Shown piece after piece: positions 8,481 to 19,320 of a DNA stretch of 25,366 bases. Source of the DNA: Chlorokybus atmophyticus (taxonomy: Eukaryota; Streptophyta; Chlorokybophyceae; Chlorokybales; Chlorokybaceae); the NCBI GenBank assembly GCA_009103225.1, contig RHPI01003261.1, forward strand, positions 297,126 to 322,491. Reading direction: 5' to 3'. The notes beneath the pieces are model-generated. The model was not told the DNA's origin and did no database searches. It saw only the letters and a list, made by a program, of their open reading frames with translations. A program made the translations under genes and the position numbers. The first letter of the stretch is position 1, and every line of letters begins with the position of its first letter.

Positions 8481-11400
8481 TCACGTGGAAGTGCAGTGAA
8501 CGTTCACCCAATACTTGCCCTCTTGTACACGGGCGCTGTCCTTGTCAAACATGGGGAGCAGCTGGACAATGCCTTTTACTTGCTCCAGAGTCACGACATC
8601 GAGATGTGGACCGCCTCGACGCTTTTCCCATTCCAGAGCGATGCACTTTGTTGAGAGTATTCCTACATACGATCAGCATCGACCCTCCACACAGGAGTAG
8701 AAGGTCGTAAGGACGAGCACTAGGTCCGGACTTAGCAAGATGGCATCGTCGGACCAGACTCCGGACTCCAGACTGGAGCCTTACTAACTGCTTCGTATCT
8801 CCGCGTATACTTACTCATATCAGGCGTGTGAGAGCTTGTTGAAAAGCTCTGGTTGTAAGGAAGACAACACAGCTTAGAGCGCGTCAAACGGCTGAGTATA
8901 GCTTACGCAGTGCTTGCAAACGTAGACGTGTGTGTAACTGGCTGGTATAAGAACCAGCGGACAACTTGTAATAGATGAATGTGATGTGACTTGTGTATGC
9001 TCTGGTGGCGGTAGCTCTGTCCCTGTGTGTATCCATGCTTGCCTCCGCTACATGTGCATGCTAGTCCTTCAACACACTTTGTGTCGCTTGTCACATCCAG
9101 CTTCGTGTACCAGCGGACAAACACGACCTCCTTCCACACGCGCTCGCCGCTACCACCCCACACAACCACGCGCAGAAAAAGGAGTGCCTGAGCCCACCAC
9201 GTCACGTTCACACCGTCCTCATCACCTTCCAACTCAAGTGTAGAGAACCAAGGCCGCCCATGGAACATCCCAGTTTTGCGCGCCATGCTGACTCCTGATG
9301 TCATGTACACCGCTGCGCCTCCGTTCACCACGCGAACAGCACGCCACCCGTCGGCCAACTCCAGTTGTTCCCTCCTCAACCAGCTGTCCAGGGCGGTAGG
9401 CAGCTTGTCGACGAATGGATTCTTTAAGGCGACTTGGCGGCTACGCGCAGATCCGCTCCAGTACGGGCTGGACTCCCTCCTTGTCAGCACATCCATCCAT
9501 AGCAACTTGTCCGTCTTCTCCATGACATTACAGCACTGCTGCCGCGCCTGCGCCATGACCGAGCGCATCTCGGGATCCACGACCATGCCATCCTCTCTCA
9601 CATATTCCGCACAGCTCCATGCCTTCAGGATACGCGCCTGGTAGTCCCGGTTGTTGCCACCACGCGCCCACCGTTTGATATTTTGGGCGTGCGTCTGCTC
9701 CATGCGGTTGGCGCTGAACCAATCTGGGTGTCCACTGCTGACAATTGCCGGCCCAAATTGAGTCAGCTGATGCATCTTCTCGATCTTCCAACCTGACTTC
9801 TGTGCAGAATCTGACGACAATAGCGGATGCAACACTGCAGCTTTGAAGGCAGCAAGCTCGTTGTCGGCTGTGGTCAGGGTCTCTCTTGTGTGTTCATGCG
9901 CCTTGAGCAACTTCTTGTTCCACTGGGCAAGCGATGCGACAGCAATGGTGAAGAGATCGTTGCCCTCACTGTCGAGCAGCAAACCGTCTGCGACTGGCAG
10001 CAGCTGCAACACCGCCACTTTCTCCACCACCTGAAAGGAGTGGTTGGACAGGAAGAAATCTACTGTGCTTGTGGGTGCCTTGCAATGCGAAACCCGCAGA
10101 GTCGCCTTGCATGCATTCAGCCTGTGCACATCTGCTTGTGAGCACGTGTCGTTGGCTTTTGTGTTCAACACAAAAGCAACACCAAAGATGTGCCTGGCCT
10201 GCAAAATCTGTTTCGTGGATGGACGCATTTGTTCCTTCGCGGCGTCGTACACAGCAGCAAACAGGTGGTCAATGATGCCTCCCAGCACATGCATTGCGTC
10301 AGGGGCAAGACGAGAGTAGCAGTCAGCTCCCGGCACCCGCGACTGTTGCCAACCCCACAGTGCATTCTGTTACCAAACCACATGGCCTGGTTTCACGGAA
10401 AGCCATTCATCCTCATGAATGCCGATAATTTGACCATTACCTCCTCGACATGCATGGAGTGCTGCTCTTTGAAAGCCTTGGCTGTCTGGCGTGCATTCCA
10501 GACACCGCTATGCAGGTCCGCTCCTTCTGACGTATTGCTGGTGTGTAGAAGGCCTCGGTTCTCAATTCCCGGTCCTCATCCATCTCCAATAGATCTAATT
10601 TGGTGACAAGACAAACATCGCAAGGATGTCGTGTTTAGTTGCCCGACACAGTGCGTGCGAGTGTGGCAGTCTCCTACAACACGACAAACTTAGATGTTTT
10701 ATTGACAACATCCTCCATGCACTATTTGCTGGCAGGCTGCATCCGGTTACAACCATGCATGCCCACTACCTGCAAGTCGCTGATGAAGTTGGCAAGCGCG
10801 GGAAACACACGACGCTCGATGCCATTCGGGTCGATGAGCAGCAATCCTTCCCAACTCGCCCGCTTCACATCCCCTAACACTACATTCAAAGCGTTATGAA
10901 AAATCTCACGTTTTTAAATGGAGAACAATTCCTTGCCCTGCGCCCAGGTGGGATGCTCGGCCATCGCGTGAACCACCGGCAGAAGCGCCATCATAACAAC
11001 CCCCATGTTGCTAGCATACATGTCCCCTGTAGTTGGCAAGTGATGCCATCAGAGGGTAGCCAGAGCGCTTGCCCGCGCTGTCCAGCGTGGTCTTGTCACT
11101 GTACAGAATGGCAGGCGCCAAGTAGGACGCTTCCCCCACCTCTCTCCTCAAATCCACCTCCACATCCTTCCATCAATCGCCCGTGGAAGGATGGCCAAAG
11201 CTGTGCTCGTCATCAGTGTACTGGAGATGGAAGCCATTGGCGGCATGTGGATTGCCATACAACCGCGCGAGCCATACCTGCTCCGACCAAGAGCATTACT
11301 TACTATGCTGGCCTCAGAATAGATACTGCATCGATACTGCATTAGGTACTGCATTTCACAGACCTTGGCCGGCATATATGTGACGCAGATGTCCTGATCC

Positions 11401-12048
11401 TCAGGGTCTCCAGGCTTGCGCAGGTCAGCCGTCACGTAGTTCTGATACGGCAGCACACTCGCATGTGCATATGTGACATGGCTCTGATGGTTGAAGCACA
11501 TGCACCGCACACCGTGCACACACCTCAGACTGAGAGAAAGCAATCGCGGTCCGGAGGTAGCTGGTTACATGCACACCGGTCTCCCACTGGAGCTCTTCCG
11601 TCCGGCAGTGTGCATTTCGGATGCACTTGATGATCCGCCCCATGTCGGAGGCCGACAGGCCTTGGCTGTTGTTGCACTGCACGAATGCCACTGCAAGAGC
11701 ATGCTCCGAGCCATACCACCTAGATTCCGACGCGTGCGAAGGGACGCCTCCACTTCCATGTTGGCGTGCCACAGGTTTCTTATGCACACGCACACATCGA
11801 AAGCCCTCGTTCACTTCCTCCTCCTCCTGTTGCTGCTGTGCGTGTGTCTCCTGGAGGAATCCTTCAGCATCAAGCATGTTTGCATCCTGGATCGAACTCC
11901 CCGGTTCAACATGACCCGCATCGTACTGTAATGGACGCTGGCCGACATACAGCTTGATCTGCTTGCACACCCTGCTGCTAATAATGTGCATGTAGACCGA
12001 GCTGCGTGTGGCGAAGCGCATGTGGCAATACGGACAAAGGACTCCCAT
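8481..12048 (-). pseudogene. Gene D: Plavaka-like (CACTA/EnSpm-related) DNA transposase, decayed
   Basis: Exons on the minus strand: 12048-11524 (C2HC finger CPYCHMRFATRSSVYMH, then an acidic/Gln linker), 11441-11364, 11277-10770, 10673-10441 and 10367-8481, joined at GT/AG. Family marks in order: TGD(stop)WKD where relatives have GDWW; PAILYSDKTTLDSAGKRSGY; DPNGIERRVFPALANFISD; ALWGWQQSRVPGADCY...DAMHVLGG; KMHQLTQFGPAIVSSGHPDW...RMEQTHAQNIKRW; and a C-terminal VVTLEQVKGIVQLLPMF. The ATG at 12048 follows an in-frame stop. Lesions are a TGA at the expected Trp, a frameshift after SLANY, a TAA after ELFSI, a stop and a frameshift in exon 4, and a solo LTR in exon 5. Removing the LTR and one target copy restores the frame (TSDTKC to IALEWEK), so the insertion hit an otherwise open exon. 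Family assignment is from motif memory and has not been searched. Confidence 0.8.
8644..9079. mobile_element. Solo LTR with 5-base target duplication, inserted in transposase exon 5
   Basis: The LTR is 8649-9074 (TGTTGA...TCAACA) and is flanked on both sides by CACTT (8644-8648 and 9075-9079), a 5-base target duplication. It is about 98% identical by eye to bases 1-424 and 2 bases longer. Flanking duplications directly on both sides of one LTR show it is solo, formed by LTR-LTR recombination. It splits the last exon of gene D near its 3' end. Confidence 0.92.
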
Positions 12049-12115
12049 ATCTCACTACTAACGTCGACACAGGTGTCGCCAATGTAACCTGCATCATATC
12101 CAGCAACACGCACAC

Positions 12116-12165
12116 CCGCCGCCGCCGCCGCCACCGCCGCCGCCACCGCCACCGCTACCGCTACC
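12116..12165. repeat. CCG/CCA-type trinucleotide microsatellite
   Basis: About 50 bases of CCGCCGCCA-type repeats lie just upstream of the transposase start, in its presumed leader or promoter. Confidence 0.8.
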
Positions 12166-12204
12166 CTTGCATGCCAGAGGCGGGAAACTTGGCCGCCAGT
12201 CACT

Positions 12205-12382
12205 GGCTCCGTCGTACCATTATAATGGTACGAACGAGCCATTGCACGTCCAGGGTGAGTCTCTGGATATTTTTATATACATATATATTCTGATTGAACC
12301 GTTTCAATGGTACGAAGATGCCTTTGCCAAAAGGTATAGGCATTGTACAAAGGTACCATTGAAATGGTACCTTTGTACAATG
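12205..12382. promoter_or_regulatory. Palindromic GTACCAT/ATGGTAC cluster C, between divergent genes D and E
   Basis: GGCTCCGTCGTACCAT (12205-12220) faces ATGGTACGAACGAGCC (12225-12240), an inverted repeat that closely matches cluster A. ATGGTAC recurs at 12307. A perfect palindrome follows: CATTGTACAAAGGTACCATT (12341-12360), a 2-base spacer, then its exact complement (12363-12382). The cluster lies between the transposase start (12048, minus) and gene E (12615, plus), as expected for a shared control region. Transposase binding sites are an alternative. Confidence 0.65.
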
Positions 12383-12614
12383 GCAATGGCAGTTCGTACT
12401 ATTGACAACTCTGGCAATGTCAGTCCCCCTGCGCATGAAAACACCATTGATAGCTCCGCCAAGCTGTGCCCTTACAGGGGCGTGATGCCGAGGATATGTG
12501 GCGTTTGGAGGATCGTTGGCGGCACTGCCAGGGGCGTAGTGGGCATTGTGGTCGAGGTCCGGGATGAATTCCATGTTTGCACAGTGCGGGCAGGGGGTCG
12601 GAGGGGTGTCCTCG

Positions 12615-13413
12615 ATGTCAAACCCCACCAAGACTACCAAGGGCACATCCAAGGACAACAGTGACTCGGGCGATATCTTACAGGGCTCCCCCTCCGAGTG
12701 GGCAAAGGCACACCACAATACTGCCTTTAAGAAAATCCGACCCACCAGCAGCTGCGACCACGGCGACATGATTAAAGGGACCAAACAAGATTGGCATAAC
12801 CAAGGTGGGTTACGATGCACTGTCAATGCCACATGCTAGGGTTCTTTTATCTTGCACATGCACAGCCTCAAGTTTCTTGCACTTGACATACATTGTCAAT
12901 ACCACATGCACACCCTCATGCACAACCTCCAGTGTCATGCACATGAACAGCATGACCAATCTCGCAAATGCACAGCCTATTTCTATTTGCGGGAGCTCAC
13001 AAATCGCAAAATAGAAGCTGCGGAGTACCACGAACGGGTAATCCATGACCTAGTTTAATGTTTCCAGCGGTATTTAAGCAGTATGCTTGCAGATTGCCAT
13101 GTTGGTTAGAGTGAACCGAGAGCAGCGCGGCAGGCTGACTGTCTGCCTGGCGGAGTGCAACAAAGCGGAAGACGAGGTAAGCGTGTGTATGCTGATGGGC
13201 TAGTCCTCTGGCAGCACGCCACTCTTACAGCATTACCAAATGCAGGCGGTCACTCATAAAGCAACCATCAAGCGCATGCGCGTGCACGGCGAGGCGCTAA
13301 CATTCACGCTGAAGGACGAAGTAGCCGCTATACTGTCAGCGAGCGAGGCAGCGGATGAAGATGACTCCGGCGTTGAAGACTCGTCGGAGGAGGAACATGA
13401 GGAGGGGGTTTGA
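12615..13413 (+). CDS. Gene E: small acidic-tailed protein, four exons, intact
   Basis: I do not recognise the family. The exons are 12615-12804, 12976-13037, 13093-13176 and 13246-13413 (TGA 13411-13413). The donors are GTGGGT, GTAATC and GTAAGC, the acceptors CACAG, TGCAG and TGCAG, and the phases (1, 0, 0) match at all three joins. The product is 167 residues: a Ser/Thr/Lys-rich start (MSNPTKTTKG), a likely helical middle (YLRELTNRKIEAAEYHER, then MLVRVNREQRGRLTVCLAE), and an acidic C-terminus (DEDDSGVEDSSEEEHEEGV). An in-frame ATG at 12564 would add 17 residues. There are no stops or frameshifts, unlike its neighbours. It diverges from the transposase across cluster C, so an accessory or regulatory role in the transposon is possible. 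Confidence 0.7.
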
Positions 13414-14083
13414 GGAGGAGTTCTGAGGCAGGCACCACGGGTTGACAAGCTGCGCATGAGTCCGACAGCTAGACTCAATGTTATAGGGTAGTTTCATGCG
13501 CAAGTCGGCTGCTCGGTTGCAAGTGGACATACTCTCCACCACTGCCGGTACATTGTATATATTGTGGGCTTTTAGGTGCAAGACCAAACAATCAGTCCAA
13601 GGTTTGTACCAGCTGCATGGCATGTTAGTGTTGGCTTACGGCAAGAAGTGCCAACTTTTGTCAAACGGCAAGGGTCACATATTAACAGCAGTGTAACGGC
13701 AAAGAAACTGCCGGCTATTGCTGTCAGCTGTCCGTAACTACCGGCTAACGGCCGTTCGTGCATATCGACCAAAGGGTAACTGGTTGACAACTCTCGGCCG
13801 GTTAGTACCACTGACAACCACTTTCGGCCCGCGGCCGTCTGCATCAGTCCACGTAAGCCAACGGCAAACCCAACAGTCCAAAAGTAATATTTCAGGCAGC
13901 GACAGGCAGGCTCAGGCAGGCTCAGACACAAGTCAGTCCCTCAGTCCTTAGTCGGTCACCGTGTAAAATTTGCGACGATGCCTTGCGGGCTGCATCATGC
14001 GATCAGTCGTATTACACATTATAAATGAGGTCTACTACAAAGTTTACTTTGCATACAGGTCGCACCTGTTGCCTCGCGGCAAA
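13414..14083. other. Non-coding stretch rich in CGGC words
   Basis: No supported gene. Bases 13640-13870 contain several AACGGCAA, CCGGCTA and CGGCCG words, such as CGGCTAACGGCCG near 13741. These could be subterminal repeats of a transposon end, but no matching terminus was found. Short direct repeats of CAGGCAGGCT occur near 13905-13925. Confidence 0.4.
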
Positions 14084-16144
14084 AAGTGCAACCTAACTGC
14101 CGCCAACTGACCGAGGCTATGTCTCGGTCAGTTGAAGCAAAAGGTGCGCGCCGTAAACTGCAGCTAACTGATCAAGACTATTTCGCGGTCAGTTGGAGGA
14201 AAAGGTGTGCGACTTCACTGCGGCCAACTCACCGAGGCTATTTTGCGGCTACTTGAAGCAAAAGGTGCGCGACATAATTGCGGCCAACTACGACCAAGGC
14301 TATTTCTGGGTCATTTGAAGCAAAACGTGCGCGATTTAACAGTTGCCAATTGATCGAGGCTAGGTTTCGGTCAGTTGGAGCAAAAGGTGCGCGACTTAAC
14401 TGCGGCCAATTGGCGACCGCTTTTACACCTCTCTATTCACCACACCGGCTGCATTTAGATACTATGTACAACACAGTTGTGAGACAAGTGTGGCAAGCTG
14501 ACTGTATTGAACAGCTTCATGCATACTCACACTTTTTGAGATTTGTTTTTCCGTCGCCGAGCAGCTGAGCTACCCTCTAGCTTGTCGCTGATGTGAGTAA
14601 CCGGAGAAGGAGTAGCAACAGGTGCTGGAGAAAGAGGAACAGCAACAACATATGAAGCAACATAAATAGGAGGAAGATGAGTTGCGCCGCCATTACCATC
14701 ATTCATTGCTAACCACACCGTTGGCGCCACCACCGCCGCAACTTAACTGCTAAATATATACTTACCTCAAAAGTGCAACCTAACTGCCGCCAACTGACCG
14801 AGGCTACGTCTCGGTCAGTTGAAGCAAAAGGTGCGCGCCGTAAACTGCAGCTAACTGATCAAGACTATTTCGCGGTCAGTTGGAGGAAAAGGTGTGCGAC
14901 TTCACTGCGGCCAACTCACCGAGGCTATTTTGCGGCTACTTGAAGCAAAAGGTGCGCGACATAATTGCGGCCAACTACGACCAAGGCTATTTCTGGGTCA
15001 TTTGAAGCAAAACGTGCGCGATTTAACAGTTGCCAATTGATCGAGGCTAGGTTTCGGTCAGTTGGAGCAAAAGGTGCGCGACTTAACTGCGGCCAATTGG
15101 CGACCGCTTTTACACCTCTCTATTCACCACACCGGCTGCATTTAGATACTATGTACAACACAGTTGTGAGACAAGTGTGGCAAGCTGACTGTATTGAACA
15201 GCTTCATGCATACTCACACTTTTTGAGATTTGTTTTTCCGTCGCCGAGCAGCTGAGCTACCCTCTAGCTTGTCGCTGATGTGAGTAACCGGAGAAGGAGT
15301 AGCAACAGGTGCTGGAGAAAGAGGAACAGCAACAACATATGAAGCAACATAAATAGGAGGAAGATGAGTTGCGCCGCCATTACCATCATTCATTGCTAAC
15401 CACACCGTTGGCGCCACCACCGCCGCAACTTAACTGCTAAATATATACTTACCTCAAAAGTGCAACCTAACTGCCGCCAACTGACCGAGGCTACGTCTCG
15501 GTCAGTTGAAGCAAAAGGTGCGCGCCGTAAACTGCAGCTAACTGATCAAGACTATTTCGCGGTCAGTTGGAGGAAAAGGTGTGCGACTTCACTGCGGCCA
15601 ACTCACCGAGGCTATTTTGCGGCTACTTGAAGCAAAAGGTGCGCGACATAATTGCGGCCAACTACGACCAAGGCTATTTCTGGGTCATTTGAAGCAAAAC
15701 GTGCGCGATTTAACAGTTGCCAATTGATCGAGGCTAGGTTTCGGTCAGTTGGAGCAAAAGGTGCGCGACTTAACTGCGGCCAATTGGCGACCGCTTTTAC
15801 ACCTCTCTATTCACCACACCGGCTGCATTTAGATACTATGTACAACACAGTTGTGAGACAAGTGTGGCAAGCTGACTGTATTGAACAGCTTCATGCATAC
15901 TCACACTTTTTGAGATTTGTTTTTCCGTCGCCGAGCAGCTGAGCTACCCTCTAGCTTGTCGCTGATGTGAGTAACCGGAGAAGGAGTAGCAACAGGTGCT
16001 GGAGAAAGAGGAACAGCAACAACATATGAAGCAACATAAATAGGAGGAAGATGAGTTGCGCCGCCATTACCATCATTCATTGCTAACCACACCGTTGGCG
16101 CCACCACCGCCGCAACTTAACTGCTAAATATATACTTACCTCAA
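14084..16144. repeat. Three tandem copies of a 687-base satellite built from hairpin subrepeats
   Basis: Copies are 14084-14770, 14771-15457 and 15458-16144. Copies 2 and 3 look identical, and copy 1 has at least one change (T at 14120 against C at 14807). The first half of each copy holds about six diverged subrepeats of about 60 bases (AAAAGGTGCGCGAC...GGCCAACTGACCGAGGC). The first forms a perfect 12-base hairpin, CAACTGACCGAG/CTCGGTCAGTTG with a 7-base loop (14104-14134). The second half includes a 68-codon minus-strand open frame (MVAPTVWLAMND...) that ends near a GTGAGT donor-like site and has GAG|GTAAGT at the unit boundary, so a captured exon is possible. Near-identity means recent amplification or gene conversion, or an assembly duplication. 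Confidence 0.95.
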
Positions 16145-18420
16145 GGCAGGAGCATTACAAGCCAGGTCAGCTTCATCCGAATCTAATTCTTATCCATAAC
16201 ACGTATGTCTAACAGCAAATAACGTATTTGAGTCTAAATTACGAATCCAGCAACATTAGACAACACTGGTTACTCTTGCATAACGCTAATGATTAAAATG
16301 TGCCAAAGGTAGCAGATTGAGTTATCGTCTGAGTCCAATATGGTATGAAATGAGATGTCTCCTAGTCAGACTAGGTAACCTATAACCTTAACTAGTATTG
16401 CGAGACTTTTTACCAGCATGTGCTAGGCACGACTAGACATGCTACATCAATAACAGATCATGACGCCAGACATAAAGTCTACTTTTATGTAATCTTGGTA
16501 GACTCTGCTAGGGTATCTACCAGACCCTTGTCCACCATAATATGTCCTCACTGGATGCCAGACAGAGGTTCCATTTTGCGAAGTGCATTTTGATTGGCTG
16601 AGCTAGGTGTTGCATTGTGACAAAATGCTTCTGCACAACCCAGGACATGCTTACTAGCAACTTTTCAGCTTGCTACCACAGTCAGAATGAGTGCTGTCAA
16701 TGGCTTTGGCTACCATAGCACGGTGACCACACAGTGGCATTGAAGGCTGATTTTGCACATGTGGTCTACTGCAGCGCAACAACATGTGTTTGGCTAAGCT
16801 GTCTACTTACAGCGCCTAAAAAACAACAAGACTGCATGCCTGTTCAGATTGCCATCTTGAATAAAGTTGATGACATGCATACCTTAAGCTTGCAACTGGG
16901 TGCCAGTGCCCCAAGTCAACTGGCAGCAGCTGCTTACACTGATTGGACCACGGACCCACCAGACCATCCTTCACTTCCCAAAATTTAGCCGTTCGTAGCT
17001 GGTCAGAAGTGCTAAAATTACTTTAACTGTAAGAAATAAACTGGATGAATCGGTAATTCGGTGCTCACCGCCAATGCTACCAACGTCGATGATTGCCCCA
17101 TGCATCTTGATTGCGCACTTGAAAGCACGCATTGCATACGCAGAGGCAACACACACCCATGCAGTGACATGTGAGTTCGTATACTATGTGAAGCATGGAC
17201 TACAACAACTTGCACCGTCACAATGCTGTGGTCGTTATTGTGAGCAAATGCAACCGATGAATTGCCGTTAAGCTTGCGCGATCACTGCCGTACACTACTC
17301 TGTGTTGTGTACAGCAGCTCACAATGCACTGTCTCATGTTGCACGAAGACGGATGCAGCCGAAACTGATTGAGGCACCTACACCACTCACCCACGACCAG
17401 CCACACACAAATGCAGAATGGCAATTGACACATGTAAATCGGACGATGACTAAATGTGCAAGGACAACCAATAACTGCTACGGCGTGCAGCACACAGAGA
17501 CGCTTAATTACAGTTCTGCTTATGCCCAACGGGGGCATAACAACAACGTTTAAGTTATCAGTCAATTGGTAATCCATTGTTATCCAGTTACGCCGTCGGC
17601 GTGACTTCATATATCGTCAAATATCGAGCCGCAAATTCCTCAAACAACAAGACATTACCAACAAGCAGCGGCGGTCCAAGGCATCATGTTTGCAATCAAT
17701 GTAAAGCTTAATGCGATGTATTAAGTGCGTCATAAAACGTCATCAACGCCAAGAAGAACAAAATAATTATGTGCATAAGCCTGTTAGCCTGCAATTGATC
17801 AACATACTGTAATCATCGAAACGCTTTCAAACTACAATACCTGTTTTCACCCTTAAAGGCAAACTTGATGAGAGATTATGTTTCGCGTTTACATGTATGT
17901 ATAAATACGCTGCACGATGCGCATACGTGGCATAAATTATGCATATTACAACACAAAAAGGAAATCATATAATAAACATATGAAACAAGATGAGCACAAT
18001 TAACATTGATAACATTGATTTCAATGCATTCTATAATCATTTTGTTGTATTTGTGTTCAATACATGCTGTTGCATAGTAAATGAATTAATGTGAGATCCT
18101 TCAAGACCTATTTACATTGTTATCATATGTGCATGTGCATATGGCAACACATAGATGACTCGCTGTAATATAGCTATGATTTATATATTTAAAGCGCATA
18201 CGCATATATACTATTATGTGTATTGCTACTTGAATATTGATTATATAAACAAGATAAACAAATTTATCGTTTATGAAACAATATTGCTTTTATTGATGCA
18301 ATCATAAATGCATTTGCATGATCTGAATGCAATATTCATTGATAAGCGCTTGTTTATGTTGTTATTATTATTATGTTGCAAGGCTTGCAATTACGTATGC
18401 TTTATTATAACATAAGCTTT
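16145..18420. other. AT-rich non-coding sequence
   Basis: No gene, RNA gene or clear repeat is supported over about 2.3 kb. A plus-strand open frame near 16800-16988 has no recognisable domain. Bases 17880-18370 are strongly AT-rich with many TGCATA words. Confidence 0.5.
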
Positions 18421-19320
18421 CATGGTCCCCCGCCCTGCTTGCAGCTTTATCTTTACAAAAACGGCTTGGATTGGGGGTGGAGGTGGGGTAATGGAGTGCG
18501 TTATGTATACAATTATGCTGCTGCTTTGGGTGCTTGCATTGTGCAATGTTCAAACGCTTTGAAGTATGCAACATGTGATAATATAACACGTTTCACACTT
18601 GTGATGCTTACTATGCAGACAGTCGTGAGTGTGCATTGTTGTTGTAGTCATCATGCCCAATTGTATAGGCCCCCCCCCCCCTGCCCCCTTATAATAATTG
18701 CAGCCCCCCACCCCTGATTACTAAGAGGGCTTGAGTCGAGGGTGATGACGGGGTGGGTGGGTGTACTATACATAATAATTATATATGCCGCTACTTCGAG
18801 AGCATGCATTGTGCATTTTTCAGCTTGCATTATCATTTATCATTACATTGCATTACGCACGTAAACTGAGCATACAATTTGTTGCAAACTTTGCAAGAAA
18901 ACATATGCATCATCGTATTGCAAAATTTGTAGAAATCTATAACGCACAACTACAAAGCTTGTATAGATCGTATAATCATTCCAATATAGTATGCATGCTT
19001 GGTTAACACGTCGCACACTTTGTATGATATAACTATGCAAACATGTATGAGTAAGCATTATTTATGGTATGGTTGTATTCGCCATATTGTTATAACTGCA
19101 GCCTCATACCCCTTTTCATCAAAGGGGCTTGACTCCGAGAAAAAGTTGGGGGGGGGGGGGGGGGGNATAAGATGCCGCCAATTTAAATCACCCAAAGTTC
19201 ACAACGCAAGCCGCTTTTATTGTGCACTTTATCGGACACCTTGATGCAATACAAGCCCCTGTCATAAAAAAGGGGGAGGATTATGAAAAAGGGGGGCTTT
19301 TATACGGGTAAATACGGTAT
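18421..19320. repeat. Diverged repeats with long C and G runs
   Basis: A related segment, GCAGC...GGGCTTGA.TC...GGGG, occurs near 18440, 18700 and 19100. A second related segment, AACACGT..CACACTT...CTATGCA.ACA, occurs near 18585 and 19004, giving a unit of roughly 410 bases between the last two copies. C runs (18669-18682) and G runs (19148-19165, ending at an N) mark the copies. G runs again flank 19250-19300 (GGGGGAGG, GGGGGGC). Confidence 0.55.

Larger units (their letters stand above)
425..13413. mobile_element. Inferred large multi-gene transposon carrying genes A-E
   Basis: Five multi-exon genes lie close together (gaps of 200-600 bases) in divergent and convergent pairs, with a transposase among them. 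Motif clusters sharing ATGGTAC/GTACCAT occur only in the three upstream gaps (1461-1620, 6357-6427, 12205-12382). No terminal inverted repeat or target duplication for the whole unit was found. The left end would lie beyond the window and the right end somewhere after 13413. The later additions (two LTRs, a plastid insert) and the stop codons point to an old copy. The alternative is that host genes and an unrelated transposon are simply adjacent. Confidence 0.45.

Noticed and set aside
1-9074. The two LTRs as the ends of one 9-kb LTR retrotransposon
   Set aside because: The second LTR has its own CACTT duplication on both sides, no primer-binding site or gag/pol lies between the LTRs, and genes A and D are each split by one LTR.
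11148-11543. A separate 131-residue protein inside the transposase region
   Set aside because: It reads through an intron; the coding part (NYVTADLRK...) is exon 2 of gene D.
13640-13960. Right terminus of the large transposon
   Set aside because: CGGC-rich words look subterminal, but no terminal repeat matching the left side and no target duplication could be found.
14278-15942. 96-codon plus-strand frame repeated three times as a gene family
   Set aside because: It runs through the hairpin subrepeats, has no domain, and is repeated only because the satellite is.
14084-16144. CRISPR-like array
   Set aside because: The units are 687 bases of direct satellite with no spacers, in eukaryotic DNA.
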